Part shown: one piece after another, positions 24,401 to 37,000 of the stretch | Layout of the letters: each line of letters begins with the position of its first letter | How positions within the stretch are numbered: the first letter of the stretch is position 1 | Source of the DNA: Byssothecium circinans | Lineage: Eukaryota > Ascomycota > Dothideomycetes > Pleosporales > Massarinaceae | DNA length: 64,000 bases | Assembly (NCBI GenBank): GCA_010015675.1 | Contig: ML976985.1 | Location: 1,074,037 to 1,138,036, forward strand | Reading direction: 5' to 3' | Notes under the pieces: generated by a model | The model's database searches: none | The model's input: only the letters and a program-made list of their open reading frames with translations | Told to the model about the DNA's origin: nothing | Position numbers and translations under genes: made by a program

Positions 24401-25174
24401 ATGTGGCCCTTCGACGCTGTCGACTGGCTAATGCTCCTAATCCCCATCGCCTACCTATTCATCCTCATCGGCTCCCTTTACACCTTCAGCAGCATCTACC
24501 GCAAGCGAACCGCCGCAAAGGCCGCCTCCCTAGAGCCATGGTTCCCACAGCACATGCAGCGCAACATCTACCTGTCACTAGTGCACATGGAGTCGCCCGA
24601 GTGTCCCGACAGCCTTCTCAAAGCCGCGCTGTTGCGCCGCGCGACCGAAGATATCACACGTATCATGGCGATCCGGAATGCGAAGCAGGCGCTGCAGGTC
24701 CTGCTGCAGAGGGGCAGCGTAGCGGATGATTTGTGGCAGCGGTTTCAGCGCGCGGAGAAGGAGATTGAGGAGGAGTTGAGAGATGTTGTTAATGAGGTAT
24801 GTACTTGTTCGCTCTGTCTTTTCTCCCGCAAGTTTTATTAACGTGTCCAGGCCAACGCACTTGCGCCCAACTGGGGCCAAACCATCTTCCAATCCGCCTC
24901 GGAAATGCTGCAAAACGGTCAGATCCGCGAGCGCGTGTCTGAAATCCTCTCAACCACCCAGGCCGAGAGGGCGTGGTGGGACAAGCGCAAAACCGAGATC
25001 AAGACGGATTTCATGAAGGAGCTGGACGAAGAGAAGGCGGCGCTTAGGAGTCCGATGACGGATGGCAGTGTTGCGGGAAGCGTGGCGGGAAGCGTTAGTG
25101 ATGACACTGTGCTGGTAGAGGGTGGTGGTCCGGCGGAGAAGTCAAGCAAAAAAAAGAGGAAGGGAAAGCACTGA
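24401..25174 (+). CDS. SEC66: ER translocation complex subunit Sec66 (Sec71)
   Basis: A 239-residue Sec66 protein, join(24401..24796,24851..25174), with a 54-base intron (GTATGT..TCCAG). It is a subunit of the Sec62/Sec63 complex that supports post-translational protein import into the ER. A single N-terminal membrane anchor spans about residues 8-33 (DWLMLLIPIAYLFILIGSLY). The cytosolic domain starts with EPWFPQHMQRNIYLSLVHM and continues as an alpha-helical Glu/Arg-rich region, with AERAWWDKRKTEIKTDFMKE near the end. The C-terminus has a Ser/Gly repeat (SVAGSVAGSVS) and a Lys-rich end, longer than the yeast protein. Head-to-head with NPL4, another ER-quality-control gene. Confidence 0.92.
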
Positions 25175-25555
25175 GATAATGGTTGGTGGTGAGGATGGCG
25201 CTGGTTAGGAGTATTTTTCTTCGAGTGATTGTCATTAAAGGAGGTGGATTGCTCAGACATTGCATTGCCGGCGTTCAGGTGTTGGGGCTCTGGTCAAGGG
25301 GCGCTAAATACTCAGATCCATTGCATGAATACTTTTTAGTCCTACCTCAGCCTTCCTCTTGCACTTCACAACCCACTTCGACCTTTGACTTTTACGATTT
25401 CATTGAAGACAATTGCAATGCTACATAACGCCAGTACCGTATCAACCAGCTCGCCAAAGTGATGTTACACGCCCGCCACATTCTGATATAAGAATCTTGT
25501 CGTACATCGGATATACAAGCCTGCCCGTTCCTGTGCCCCTCCCTACATTCACCAT
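25175..25555. other. Intergenic, tail-to-tail
   Basis: A 381-base gap between convergent SEC66 and the Vps3844 gene; presumably both 3' UTRs. No gene seen. Confidence 0.55.
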
Positions 25556-26750
25556 TTACTTCCTCGCCGGACCACTAACACCAGCACCAATCACGCTCGG
25601 CAACTCCTCGCTACCCATCGAATAAAGTAGCCCAATACCCGACGCAATCAAGAAGACAAGTAGCACAGTCGTCCCTGTAAGCAACCAAAACGGTACCGAA
25701 ACATCCTTCTTCTGGCAAGCGGGTCCGCCCCAGTAAATGGTCTTGGAGCTCGTCTCCATGCCCTTACCGTCACGATGCTTAACCTCAGGCACGCACTGGC
25801 AAGCATAGCAGACGGGGATGCTCTTATCATTTTCTCTGTGAGGCGACTTGCAGGTGCCGTGGCCTGAGCAGCTGTTTGTTTCTGTCAAACAAGCGTCTTT
25901 CGACGCATAGCAGCGCTTGAGAATGCCAAGAGGGGCCTTGGTGTTGTTTCCTTCGGCTTGCGTGATGACGGGAAAGTCTTCAAGGTCGGAAACATTGGGA
26001 CTAGGAGAGGTGGTGGGTTTAGAGGTAAGGGAGAGCGGTGCTTCTTTAGGTTCGCGGCGCGGCTGAAGGGTGGACGGAGAGTCGTATATTCCATAAGGGC
26101 GCGGTGAACGCTTGGCGTCTTTAGAGGAGAGCGGCATCAACACGACTGTGATAGAGCTTGTTGGTTGCTTTGCAGGGCATGCGTTGCCCATTCCCTTCGC
26201 GTCTTGTCTGGAGATTGTGAGCCACTCATTGGGCACAGTAACCCCACTGTGCGTCTCTGTGAACATCTTGTTCCTGGAAAGAGAGCGTGCTTGCTTCGTC
26301 ATGTCGTCGAGGAGCTGGGTGTTATCCGACGCTGTGGGGGGATCCCGTATCGTGAAGCTGGTCCAGTCTTTGTAACAATAGGCGTATGCTATATCCGGTG
26401 TTAGCTGTGCTCCATCTCATCTTGTTGAACGTCGTACCTTCGAAGTCCTCCACATCGTTGATCCACAGCAGCTCATGGTCCTTCCTCCCCTCTCCGCCAA
26501 AGAGCTTCGGCTGCTTTCCACCAAATGCATTCAGCTGTTGAATTGAATCCTTATTTAGATGTTCCAGTGAATGGAATTTCGATAAACCAAGCCGCCGCGC
26601 GAGGATCAATCGAGCTGTTACTGGATTCACCGACGATGGTGCCTGCGTCGTGGTTGCGGCTGTCGCATCATATATGTAGACATGAGCTTCCTGTGCGGCC
26701 GAAGCTGCGCAGTACAGCGAGGAGAAAGCTAGACCCCAGGACAGCTTCAT
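25556..26750 (-). CDS. Vps3844-type vacuolar sorting membrane protein
   Basis: A 381-residue type I membrane protein, complement(join(25556..26388,26438..26750)), with a 49-base intron. A signal peptide is visible at residues 1-18 (MKLSWGLAFSSLYCAASA). The C-terminal third has a Cys-rich EGF-like segment (about 264-329, with CSGHGTC and CYACQC) followed by a transmembrane helix (about 336-363, FWLLTGTTVLLVFLIASGIG) and a short tail. This matches the fungal Vps3844/DUF3844 C-terminal domain, linked to vacuolar sorting. The luminal half carries LWINDVEDFEAYAYCYKDW and Pro/Ser-rich linkers. The exact molecular role is not established. Confidence 0.85.
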
Positions 26751-27077
26751 GGTGGCGGTCGTTGGATGGGGTTGGTGAACGTAGACCAGGTAGCGATGAT
26801 GTCGGAGGTCAATGAGGAAGAGCGGCGCGGCGTCTACCCTACGCGGAAGTTGCCGAGAAGGCGCCGCGGCATTCGAAAACCGCCATTGCAGACTGGAGGA
26901 TGCCTTGCGCATTCACTTTCCACTCTCACTCCCCTGTGGCACGCCAATCGCTAATCTTCTCTAATAGATATTTCTTCTTCTTGTATCTCTCACCGCGACA
27001 CATGTCTGCCCGCAGGATATATTTAGCCCGCCCACGGTAGCCTCATCTTCCTCCGTCCCTCCTCCCCGCCGCACCAC
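26751..27077. promoter_or_regulatory. Divergent promoter, Vps3844 gene and mitochondrial protein gene
   Basis: A 327-base gap between head-to-head start codons. No clear TATA box; a C/T-rich run precedes the + strand gene. Confidence 0.5.
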
Positions 27078-28391
27078 ATGTCAAAAATAATACGGAGGAG
27101 TTTCTCCCTTTTTAGAGGGCCGAGCACGTCGTCGCTGGTACGGAGAGCCGCTCGCGATGGCCACGAAACGATACACATCCAGCGCGTCCACTTGCAGCGA
27201 CGCTTCTTCACAAAACCGTGAGTTTGCCGCCTGGCCGCGCATGCCCTTGCTAAGCTATATAGACGCGTAGTAGGCACTGCTTTCGCGCTCGGAGGTACAT
27301 ATGCTTTTCTAGCATGGTTCGACGGTGTGCTTGAAAAGTTGGAGTTGGAGGAAGAGGAGGGCGCGGTTGCGGGACCAAAGAAATCGGAATCAGACGAGGG
27401 TGCAAGGGAAGGAAGGGAAATCACGGACGCAGAGGAAGACGAGGTTGACGAAGAAGAGGAGGAAGAAGGCTTGATATTCTTCCCCACCGGCTTCTCGCGA
27501 CCAAAACCGAAGACTTTCTACAAAGGTTCCGATCCCGAGTGGCAGGAATTCGTCAAGATCGCACCCGACCGCAAGCGCCTGGACCGAATACGGGCGGAGC
27601 TGGTGTCTACGATTCGCCAGTTGGCTGTCAATAGCCCGCAATACACAATGCGGCTGGGCAAGATCAATCCTCAGAAGGGCAACACTTGGATAGACGTCAG
27701 GTTCCCAGACGGTCCTCCTATCGAGTACGAGCGGCCGGGATATGAGCTCACAGACGAGCTCAACTTCCGGAAGACGACGCGAGATGTTCACGAACTGCAC
27801 CACCAACGGATGAAGAACTTGCTCGTCCCGTCGGCTGTCGCCAATTCGCTGTACCAAGATTCGAAGAGGAAGGCGGCCGTCTGGTGGAAAGACACCAAAA
27901 AGTACATGGGCTGGCAAGACAAGCCTGAGACAAACACAGCACAAAAGCTGCTCACACAATTCCCAGCTCCCCCGGCGTCCGCGCCAACGACACCCGCGGC
28001 ATCCACAACTGCATCGTCCGCCACCACACCTCTACCTGCACCATCAGCAACACCTGATGGCGATAAACAGGCCACACCATCCTCTTCATCGCCACTAGGC
28101 AATCCTGCCTACGAACGCTTCGGTCTCACGCTCCCCGACCCAACAAAAGTGCCCACACTCGATCTCTCCCACTTCCGTCACACGTTTCGCCACAACCACC
28201 GACATTTCCACCTCTCGCCGCCTCGAGGCACGTTCATCGTATCGGGGTTGATTGAGATCGTGGGAGACCGGGCAAAGATGACGCTGGATGTGACGGCCGC
28301 ATATGATCCGAAGATGGGGAGATATGTCATGCTGAGAGCGAATTTGAGGCATGTAGTGGACTATCAGCAGAGGCCGAAGGGCGGGTCATGA
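27078..28391 (+). CDS. Conserved mitochondrial inner-membrane protein, function unknown
   Basis: Predicted 422-residue protein, join(27078..27217,27263..28391), with a 45-base intron. The N-terminus is Arg/Ser-rich without acids (MSKIIRRSFSLFRGPSTSSL), typical of a mitochondrial targeting signal. One hydrophobic helix follows the intron (about residues 49-66, VVGTAFALGGTYAFLAWF), then an acidic Glu-rich linker. The folded part runs from PTGFSRPKPKTFYKGSDPEW to the C-terminus, with KINPQKGNTWIDVRFPDGPP and the ending YDPKMGRYVMLRANLRHVV. An Ala/Thr/Pro-rich linker splits it at about 270-320. I recognise the layout as a conserved fungal mitochondrial protein but cannot give a role. Confidence 0.75.
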
Positions 28392-31300
28392 GACTCGACA
28401 TATGAGAAGACTTGATCAATGGAGTATCTACGGGGGTTCAATGGGATAGATTTGCATTAGTGGCGTTTGGTGGATGTATACATACCCCCTTTTCGGCTTT
28501 CGTCGGGACCAGGGCGTTTGGGGTGTGGCTCTATCAAACCAGCGGGTAGGCGAGGCTCAAAGAAAGTAGACAGTAAAGCAGATACGATTTGGCTTGGCTC
28601 TAGCTTTCGAAAACACATCATTTCCTTGCATATGTGACTCGTTTACTTTCCAATCCCTGTTTTTTATCTGTTTTGTCTTTCAGTTTCCATGTCGTTTCAT
28701 ATCAAGATCTGACTAGGTGAGGGTATATAAGGAAAGCCTCTTCTTGACAGCTGTTTCTTCTTTTTCTTCACACTTTCCAAGAACGAGAGCGAGGGTTGGA
28801 ATAAAATTCACCGCATGGGAGTTTATGTGCTGCGGTGTTGGACTAAAAACATTACTACCATCATGTCATGTTGTCCGTCTTGGAGCATGGAACCGAAAAC
28901 ATACATGAGCGGTGCTTCCAGAAGGTTTTGGAAATTAGGGTTGTGATAGTGAACCAGTTCAGTTCACACCACTCCTGATACCATTTTGGCCCAATCTATG
29001 GGATATTTATCAAAGGATAATAGACAGAGGAAAGAGGTAGTTGGATGCAGAGCGATAGTAATAATCGCATCTCCCTTGTAAGAAAGAAGAACAAGGTTAC
29101 CTAAAGTATTCTTAGAGCACCATGTTAGATGGCGCGACACCAGCCACCATCTGCTGCGGCACAATCGAGACGGTGATACCTACGTTCAACACCTTTCAAC
29201 CCTTCATACCCCCCTCCTCTCCCCTAATTAAATAATGCCTACTTACCCCACTATATATACCAATTATCTTCCTAAATCCTCAATACAAAACAAGCCAAAG
29301 AACGCTAGCACGGCCGACTGTGGAGAGGACACCACAAATTCTCCCAGCCAGGATATAGTAGCAAACAGTGCAGTGTTCGAGTCCCACTTAAATCCATTCT
29401 TCTGAAAAAGAAAAGAAGAAATGGTAGTGGCGAGTTGAAAGTCCCCCGCTTCGTTGGGCAAAGTACAGAAAACAATCTTGGAGAACTGAGGGGGTTTCTG
29501 GTCGATGGTGTCGTCGATTCTTTTTGGTAATTTTTTTTTGAGGAGGCGGGGGTGAATATTGGCATTGATGTTCGATGATGGTACGCAATAATGATCTTAT
29601 TTTTCTACTTACGTAACAAAAGCTCTTGAATCAGGTATGAATACTCCCTCTTTGGTGTCGACGTCTTTCTTTCTTCTTCACAGCACTGGCAGTCGTCGTT
29701 GGAAATGGACTAAAAAGGATTTCTTCAATCTGGCATGTGGAGGCCGCGGACAGAGAAAACACCCGTCCCATACAAGCAGGTGTGAGCTTCGTGGACCGTG
29801 GTTTTTGCGAGGGATGCTAAAAACGAGTTCAAGAAGTGACAATGTCGAGGGTCGATATAGATGTTTGAGGAAGTTATGTGGAGAGGCGGGTGTGAGGAGT
29901 GGCGGAGGGGTAAATGTGATCGATGGTGATGGGGATGGTGGGCATCGTTCGTTACCCCAGTTTCGCACGCATGTTTTTCGAAATGCAGGATCCATAATCC
30001 CCATGTCCCGCCAGCTAGCTTTCCAAGTCCCTCGTATATAAACCTCCTCAAGTATTCATCGTTTCTTTTCACTCCACGCTCCTACAGCTTCTTGCCTTCA
30101 AAACCATCGGGAAAAAAATATAAAATTGACTTCGGCGACGCTATGACTTCAGGAGGCAATCGCGATGGAAACAGCTAGGTCACTGGTCAGATATTTGAAG
30201 AAAGAAAGGAAGGAGAGTATCTTGGTTGAACTTCTAGGCGGGATGTGTTTTCAGGGCGCGGTATAGGTTGGAAATGGCTTTGCTAATGATGATGATGATG
30301 ATGCTGACAAGCGGCATCATTTCATGCAACTTTTCCAAAGAATACCGTGAGCTAGCTTGATCTGCACTCTTACGAGAGAGTGAACGATTTCTCATCTCTA
30401 CAGCTATATAACGGCCTCCGCTTTTCTCTCTCTGAGCTCTTTCTTCACACACTTATGGATTGGTTCTACTAAAATGACCTACAGCAGGCAGCAATGTTGC
30501 TTCCGGTGTTTCTGCGCCTTTGAAATGAAGACACCAACGGCACTGTCATGGGAAGATTGCATTCTTGAAAAATATAGGACTTTTCGTATAGTGATTTGGT
30601 CCGTCACTTTTGCTTCACTGCAAGGTGGCATGGCGGCGGATGGCGGAGAGTGTGATGATGGTGGTGAAGATCATCAGCATCAACAACTGTCCTATCTCCT
30701 CCCCCTTACCTCACTAGCCTGACGCGGGCCCGCTCAATGTCTATAAATTCTTGCTTGTTCTTCCTCCGGTCCTTTTCTTCTCACACTTCTCCTGCCAAGG
30801 AAACTGTTACTAAAACAGCATATGGTATTTCTCATGTTGGCTTTTGGGGCTGAGCGCTTGGTTTAGAAGGACATGACGCCTGCCCAATGATAAAGCTCTT
30901 GAGACAGCGACGACTTTTTGCCATCCCGGACAGAGTTTGTGGAAGAGATGGAAGGTATCAAAAAGGGATGTTGATGAGAAACACCATCACCTCAATAATG
31001 AATTGTAATGCAGTTAAGGTCATTGTTCCCCATACACTGGCTCCCGAGACTCCTCATGTGGAAGTATGTGGATATAAGCTCTATTCGATTTTCTCTAGCA
31101 GCTTCCTTTTATCACGCTGTCTGATTGGACTGTGTTAAAAATATAACTTCTCGATCTCCATGTGTGGTTTGGAGTTCTGCGCCATGGTCAAGTTCTGGGG
31201 GCTTCAAGGTATTATGCTGTTGTTGAGATTGAGACGGAGTTGGAACTTCCAAGGTTATCGGTCACTAAGCTGAAAACGATGGAACGGAGGTATCGATGGC

Positions 31301-32114
31301 AAACCAAGTTGTTGTTTCGGTACACTTGTGCGCTAAAAAAAAGGTCTCCAGAACTTGTGATTACTAGCTCGAGACTGACGAAAAACCCTCTCCGCCCTTA
31401 ACCTCAGCCCTAAAAAAGCCCGCCCTTTCACATTAGCATACCCATTAAGCTCGCGAATGTTAGTCTATTTTTCATACTGTCCCCGCACTTCGAACTGACA
31501 ATATTACCACAGCTGAATGAAATTTCCGCGTTCTCCGTGCACCAAAACAGAGTTTAAAAGCCTTCCCTCCTTCTATAGCTGTATTTACCATGTTTCTTTG
31601 CGCGCTTTAATCGCATAAATTGTGAAAATACATAGTCGCTGTATCTCTATAATTTCCATAGGATTAGTGTCGAAATGCCCCGAAAACCAAACCTCGAAAG
31701 CGTGGACAGCATTCCAAGCTTTTTTGGTACATGAGAAGAGCGAATTTGCCGCGCATAAGAGATGCGTCATGGTTTCGCGCCCCAAATTTCACGTTTGCAA
31801 GGCGGCTATATGGCGATTGCTGCTGCTGCTCTGATACCTAGGTACTTGATTTCTTATGCAAGTTCGTAGTTTGCTTAATACCTATCTAAACACAATAAAC
31901 AGGTTTCACCGTGGAGCATCAAACGCTGCAGGGCCCACTTGGCCCTACGGCACAGTCTACGCTAGAACAGGCTTGAAGGCTGCCATGAGTATAAATATTG
32001 CTTCCTGCCTTCGTCAATAGCGTCGTGCTCCAGACACCCTTCCTTACGTTAAGATATACCAACCCAGTTATCACGACGCCCCGTCAACCGCACGACATCA
32101 TACCACGTCCTAAA
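28392..32114. other. Gene-poor stretch with repeated promoter-like units
   Basis: About 3.7 kb without a supported protein gene. Frames up to 134 codons occur but have no domains. A loose recurring pattern is visible from about 29,570 to 31,200: a GATGATG-type run, then 60-120 bases later a TATA-like box with a pyrimidine tract (for example at 30036, 30404, 30743 and 31071), then about 60-80 bases later an ACTAAAA-like box. The period is about 320-370 bases. A similar TATA plus pyrimidine tract is at 28717. These may be diverged tandem copies or short non-coding transcription units. Confidence 0.35.
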
Positions 32115-32620
32115 ATGCCTACTCGCAAACAAATCAGTCACCTCAAAAAGCGTAGCAAAGAGGGCGCAGCCAATGAAAAATTCCACAGCATCTTAGAGGA
32201 AAAGCTGCAGAAGATGTAAGATCTCAATTCTCCCGAAATACTTTAAATCACCTCACATTGATGTTAACCCCGTTAAGCACTGCACGTAACCAACAGCTAT
32301 CCCCGCTCTTGCGCCTTCCCGCCGAACTGCGAAACAAAATCTACTCGCTGGTTCTAGGCGGTTGCAACATCCCCGATGACCTTCCCCTGACACGTCCCCA
32401 TTTCCTCGCTCTCCTCGCGACATGCCGACAAACAAACACCGAGACGCGCACCCTCCCTTTCACACTGAACACTGTCTTGTTGCATGAAGGCAACGACCTC
32501 GGAAAATTAGTACGATACCCAAACCGCATATCCCAGAACATGACCACGCTGGAACTGCGATGGCAATTAGAGTCGTTCAGCCGCAGCGACGGATTCACGA
32601 GATCAGAATACCCGCCTTGA
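32115..32620 (+). CDS. 2EXR-like (LPAELRN) family protein, probably truncated
   Basis: Predicted join(32115..32215,32278..32620), 147 residues, with a 62-base intron (AT|GTAAG..GTTAAG). The Lys-rich first exon (MPTRKQISHLKKRSKEGAAN) leads into ARNQQLSPLLRLPAELRNKI and LLATCRQTNTETRTLPFTLN. These are hallmarks of the F-box-like 2EXR families expanded in Dothideomycetes, function unknown. The intron phase and position match the paralogue at 43.2 kb, which supports the model. The frame stops at 32620, well before the family C-terminus. Related-looking fragments follow in other frames, so this copy is probably broken. Confidence 0.5.
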
Positions 32621-32689
32621 TATCGGCTGATGGGAAAATGGTGTAGGACCGAGAACGTACCCTGCTTGAAGGTATTCAGGATCGAATTG

Positions 32690-33210
32690 CGTTTTTGTTT
32701 TGTGTCTGTGGGACTGGGATGATGGGGCTGACTGAAGAGGGTTTGAGGAATGCACAACAGAAGGAGATTGAGAAAGTGGTAGGCGATTGGGAGAGGAAGC
32801 CGAAGAAGGATAATCCAGGGTTAAAAGTTGAGGTCGTTGTTGAAGAGGCGTTCAATGGCGAGGATTGCGTGCATACGATTTCGAATCCCCATGGATAAGG
32901 ACTAGATATCAGAGTTGGCGGGTTAATAGTATGGTATAATTTTAATAAGATTGAGTTTGTGACAAATGGCGCCCGGCAGTAAGAAGTATGAATTCCGTCT
33001 ACTGGATTTCGAAACTCTGCACGGGCAGAAGAGGGTAACCGCGGTGGTTAATGTTATTGAAGGGCGCATGAATGAACTCGTGGAGACAGACGCAAGAGGC
33101 GAAGATCAAGCACTGGGTTAAGGAACGTGGTAGGAATGAGAATGTGGAGGTGGAGATTCATTTTCCAACCCACCCAATCGACACTCTCTAAGCTTAATTG
33201 AGTTTTATCT
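32690..33210 (+). pseudogene. Decayed tail of a 2EXR-like gene
   Basis: Coding-like fragments in shifting frames follow the copy at 32115. One runs to 32898 (with EEGLRNAQQKEIEKVVGDWE and LKVEVVVEEAF). Another starts at 32966 (MAPGSKKYEFRLLDFETL) and breaks near 33100, where the next frame continues as AKIKHWVKERGRNENVEVEI. The order of frames suggests frameshifts in the C-terminal part of one or two 2EXR-like copies. I cannot tell decay from unrecognised introns with certainty. Confidence 0.4.
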
Positions 33211-34013
33211 ACACTTCTTGAACACATCATAATTACTACCGAGGCGCAAATTGCCATCACTGGTCCACTGTCCCTGTATATCAATGCACATCAGCCTGTT
33301 CCCGAATCTGAAGAAGCCAACGATCTGAAAATCAAACTCTGCGCCGGCATCTACTAAGTGGACGAAGGTTGCGCAGTTAGGTATGCGAACGTTCGGGTCT
33401 TTGTCATCGAGAGAGTTGGAAAATCAGGGTGTTGGACATATAACTTCGTCTTGAACTCGTTTCTCCTTAATAATTTTTTGTTCTAGACTTCTAGTTTAAA
33501 CCATACTTTAGAAGTGTTCCATAGTAAATTAACGATGCAACTTGAGAGCTAGCATACATGGTTCCGTAAGCGCTAATGGATCACCGCGTCAGTCCCGTAT
33601 AGCGAGGTCGTTATTAGTAGCCATAGACAGCACAGCACCTTCACCTTCGCAAGGCATTCATTGGAAGTAAAAACGAGTAAACGCCACAGTTCACTAGCAC
33701 CATCACACACTCGACCCTCGCCAACTTACCCAAGTCTGACAGACAGTCGTCAGGTCCCGCCTCTCCAGCCCAGCTCGCAAACCATCCGCTCTTTTACAAC
33801 CCACAGCCCGCGAGGTAGTATGCCAGAAAAAAAACCTTAATTTAACCACGATTCACGACTCTGGCCACAATCCCCGGCCCCAACCCCGGCCCAACTCTCT
33901 AGCTCGGCCACGGAAGTAGAAATTGAAAGTCAAGCACATATAAGTAACAACATCCAAATCCATACGAACGGAAATGTTTATACCCCAAGGACTACAATCC
34001 ACGCTAAATAAAC
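33211..34013. other. Intergenic; no gene seen
   Basis: About 800 bases between the decayed 2EXR-like fragments and the 3' end of VPS8. Nothing recognisable. Confidence 0.5.
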
Positions 34014-37000
34014 TTATACACAAAGCGGACACCTAAACCTCCCACCCGCACTAACACCAGCAGTCGCACCACCACTCCCACTTCCTCCCCCTTCGCCCCC
34101 CTCAGCCCCCACCCCCGCCTTCTCCAAACACCTTCTATGCCAAAGATGCCTACAAGCAAACACCACCAACGCCCCCATCCCCTCCCCACCCTCTTCCACC
34201 TCCGCCTCCAACTCAACCCCTCTCTTCTTCCCCTTCCCCTTCCCATTCCCCTCCTCCCTCTCCACTTCCCTCCTCCTGACCCTCTCCCCCTCCCTCCCAA
34301 CCCATGCATCCCAAACGCCCCTCCCCGCGCCCGGCCCCCAACACCGCCCCCTGCACCCCTCGCACACCTGCCCTCTCGGTCTCCACCCACGCTGCCGCAA
34401 CTCGGTAACCTCTCTCACGTTATCGAAGCCTTCTTTATCCAGGAAGCGATTCGCGAGACTGAGAATTGTTTCCTCGAATGTGTACGCTGAGAAGATTTCC
34501 CCAAGGACGGAACGTAGGTCCGAGAGCGATGGGGACGTATGTGTTGCGCGCGTTAGGAAGGTGCGCAGGATGCGGAGGAAAGAGGGGTTTGTTTGGGGTT
34601 GGTGTGGTGTTGTGGAGGTCGGCTTTGGCGGGATTGTTGTGGAGGCTAGGAGTGCCGAGAAGGTTTGCTGGACCGAGGAGCGCAGCGTTGTCGTGATTTT
34701 CGCTATGTCGATGGGTTGGTTTTGGGTCGGTGGGGCAGATGAGAGTGCGGTTTGGAGATCTGCGCTTGCGATGGAGACGTTTTTGATGAGCTTGACGACT
34801 GTGTCGACGAGGTCGAGCCAGAGGAGTTCGTCGAGCGCGAGGTCTTCCTCAAGGACTTCGCCGTAGGCGGACTTTCGGCGGTCGATGAGGGTGTCGGCTG
34901 GTCGCTTCATTGAGCGTGTTTGACTTTGACACAGCCATATGCCTACTTTGACGTACTTCTGAATGTCGTCGAGCAGATGGTGAACAGCTTCTTCAGTATT
35001 GGAGACATCAGGTGTTTCGGTAGCTGCGCTCACCAGGCCAGTTAGGGCTGTTTCCAGGGTACCAACGTGCTTGACCAGTCGGTCCATGGCATCCTTGACG
35101 AGTCCATCACGGGCCATGAGCACCACGGCCGCATCAATGACTCCACTCTTCTCAAGTGCGGGAAGGACTGGGTCGAGCTTCAGATCCCCCGACTGGAGTA
35201 GGCCGACAAAGTCGGCTACATGGGTGCTGTTGTACTTGCACATAAGCTCTACGTATCTCTCCATGAAGCCAGAGGGTAGGTCCTCGCTGATATCTTGTGG
35301 CTGCCCTGACGTAGAAACGTCGGGCTCGATCAGCGCTTTCAGATACTGATACTGAGTGTCTGACCCATCCTCGAGAGCATCCAGCACAGGCTGAAGAAGA
35401 TCCGGGGTGTACTGCTTCAAAGTCAAGGCTGCTCGTGTAGGATCTACAGCAACCAAGTCTTCAGCTCGAGCTATGATGACAGCCTTGATTTCTTTGACCT
35501 GCTTCTTGTTGAGGCCCTTGCTTGGTCGTAGACAATCGCTGATACAGCCGAAGACTGCAGCTTTATCTTCTGTATCATTGAGATACGTATCGAGCAGTTT
35601 TGCATACTGCTGTGCGCCGCGATAGACTGACTTGAGGACGCGATGGAACTCAGCTTTCTCGAACAGTGGGATCAGACTCTGTACATTCGGCGGGTGATAG
35701 ATCGAGAGCAGATACTCAACGGATAGTTGGCAGTCTTCTTTGATAATATCTGAGGGGTGATTACATAGTCCGACAAGTATCTGATGAAGTGAGGTGCCAG
35801 GCAACATAATGTGCTGAGGATACTTTGGTAAGTTCCTTGCGATGAACATGTAGAAGTAGACGATGTCTTCGGAGTCAAAGTTCTCCGTCGTCATGATTCC
35901 AAGGAGGATGTTGACAATGTACTGCCGTGTGGGTGTGAGAGAGGAACCTCGCTGTGTGCCGTTGGTTTGGCTGCCATTCAGTCCCTCCGGCTCTCCATTC
36001 AGGAAGCTATCTTCAAAGGCCTCGTTGAGCACACTCATAAAACTGGACGCATCAAACTCAAGGATGAGCCTTAGATAAGGGAATGGCGGTTCTTGGCTTT
36101 TGTCTGTCCGTGTTGTGACGATGTTGCCTGAACCTGGAGGCCACGCTAGGTTCTTTCCCGAGAACAAGAATCGATACATGTCCTTCTTTGCACTGTAGGC
36201 TTGCTCATCATCTAGCAATGCTCCTCCTGGGTATACCCGTCCCGTAAAGGTGTATGCCAGGTATGGAAAGATCTTCATTGCCGAAGCCATGTACACATTC
36301 TCTGTTTCGTCGGCGTCGAAGTCGACGATGCTTATCAGCGACAGGATATTTACCAACGGTGTGATGAAGTCGCCTATTGCTCGCGTCCATACATAGATGA
36401 GGGCGTCATAGAGATTGTATTGCTGGCAGAGAGTGGTGACTTGGTTGATGTCGATCGTGTCGGTACTTAGCCGACAGATCATTTCCTCGAGCTGGGCTGC
36501 GCGATCGGAAGAAGCGTAGAATGTTATGAGCTCTTTGAGCACATTTGGAGGCACAGCGGAGATCTCTTCCTCCAGGATGTACGGTTCGAGCGTCTCAAAG
36601 AAGATGTTTTCAACTGAGGCCTCCTCAAAAGCATCATACACGTCTTCAAATAAGAAGTCCAACTCTTTCATGCTAAGCAGACCAGTAAAGCAGACATCAG
36701 CAAGGTCCTTTATTTGTTGTTGGTCATCTTCACCGCTTTCGCGAGCGAATGTATATTTCAATGACGCAGCGATCATCTCGAGCAGCTTCTCCTGCACAAG
36801 GGCATGTCGCGCTTTGTCATCATCGGGGAGTCCAACGGTCAACTTGTCCGCTTCGCCGACATAGTACGAAGTCGCAAGTCCAATAGCGGAGATGAAGTCA
36901 CCATTCTCCATGAGTGCCATCAACCGGTCGGCCCAGTTCGACAAGGTGCCAATTGAGACATCGTTGAAGCCTAAAAGGAACAGCCGTCCTTTGTAAGTTC

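Noticed and set aside
29637..30041. 134-codon + strand frame with an antisense counterpart
   Set aside because: Both strands are equally open and neither has a domain; it overlaps the repeated promoter-like pattern.
30285..30320. ATGATGATG...CTGA resembling C and D boxes of a snoRNA
   Set aside because: The boxes are too close together and no terminal stem or guide region is visible; it is better read as a GAT/ATG microsatellite.
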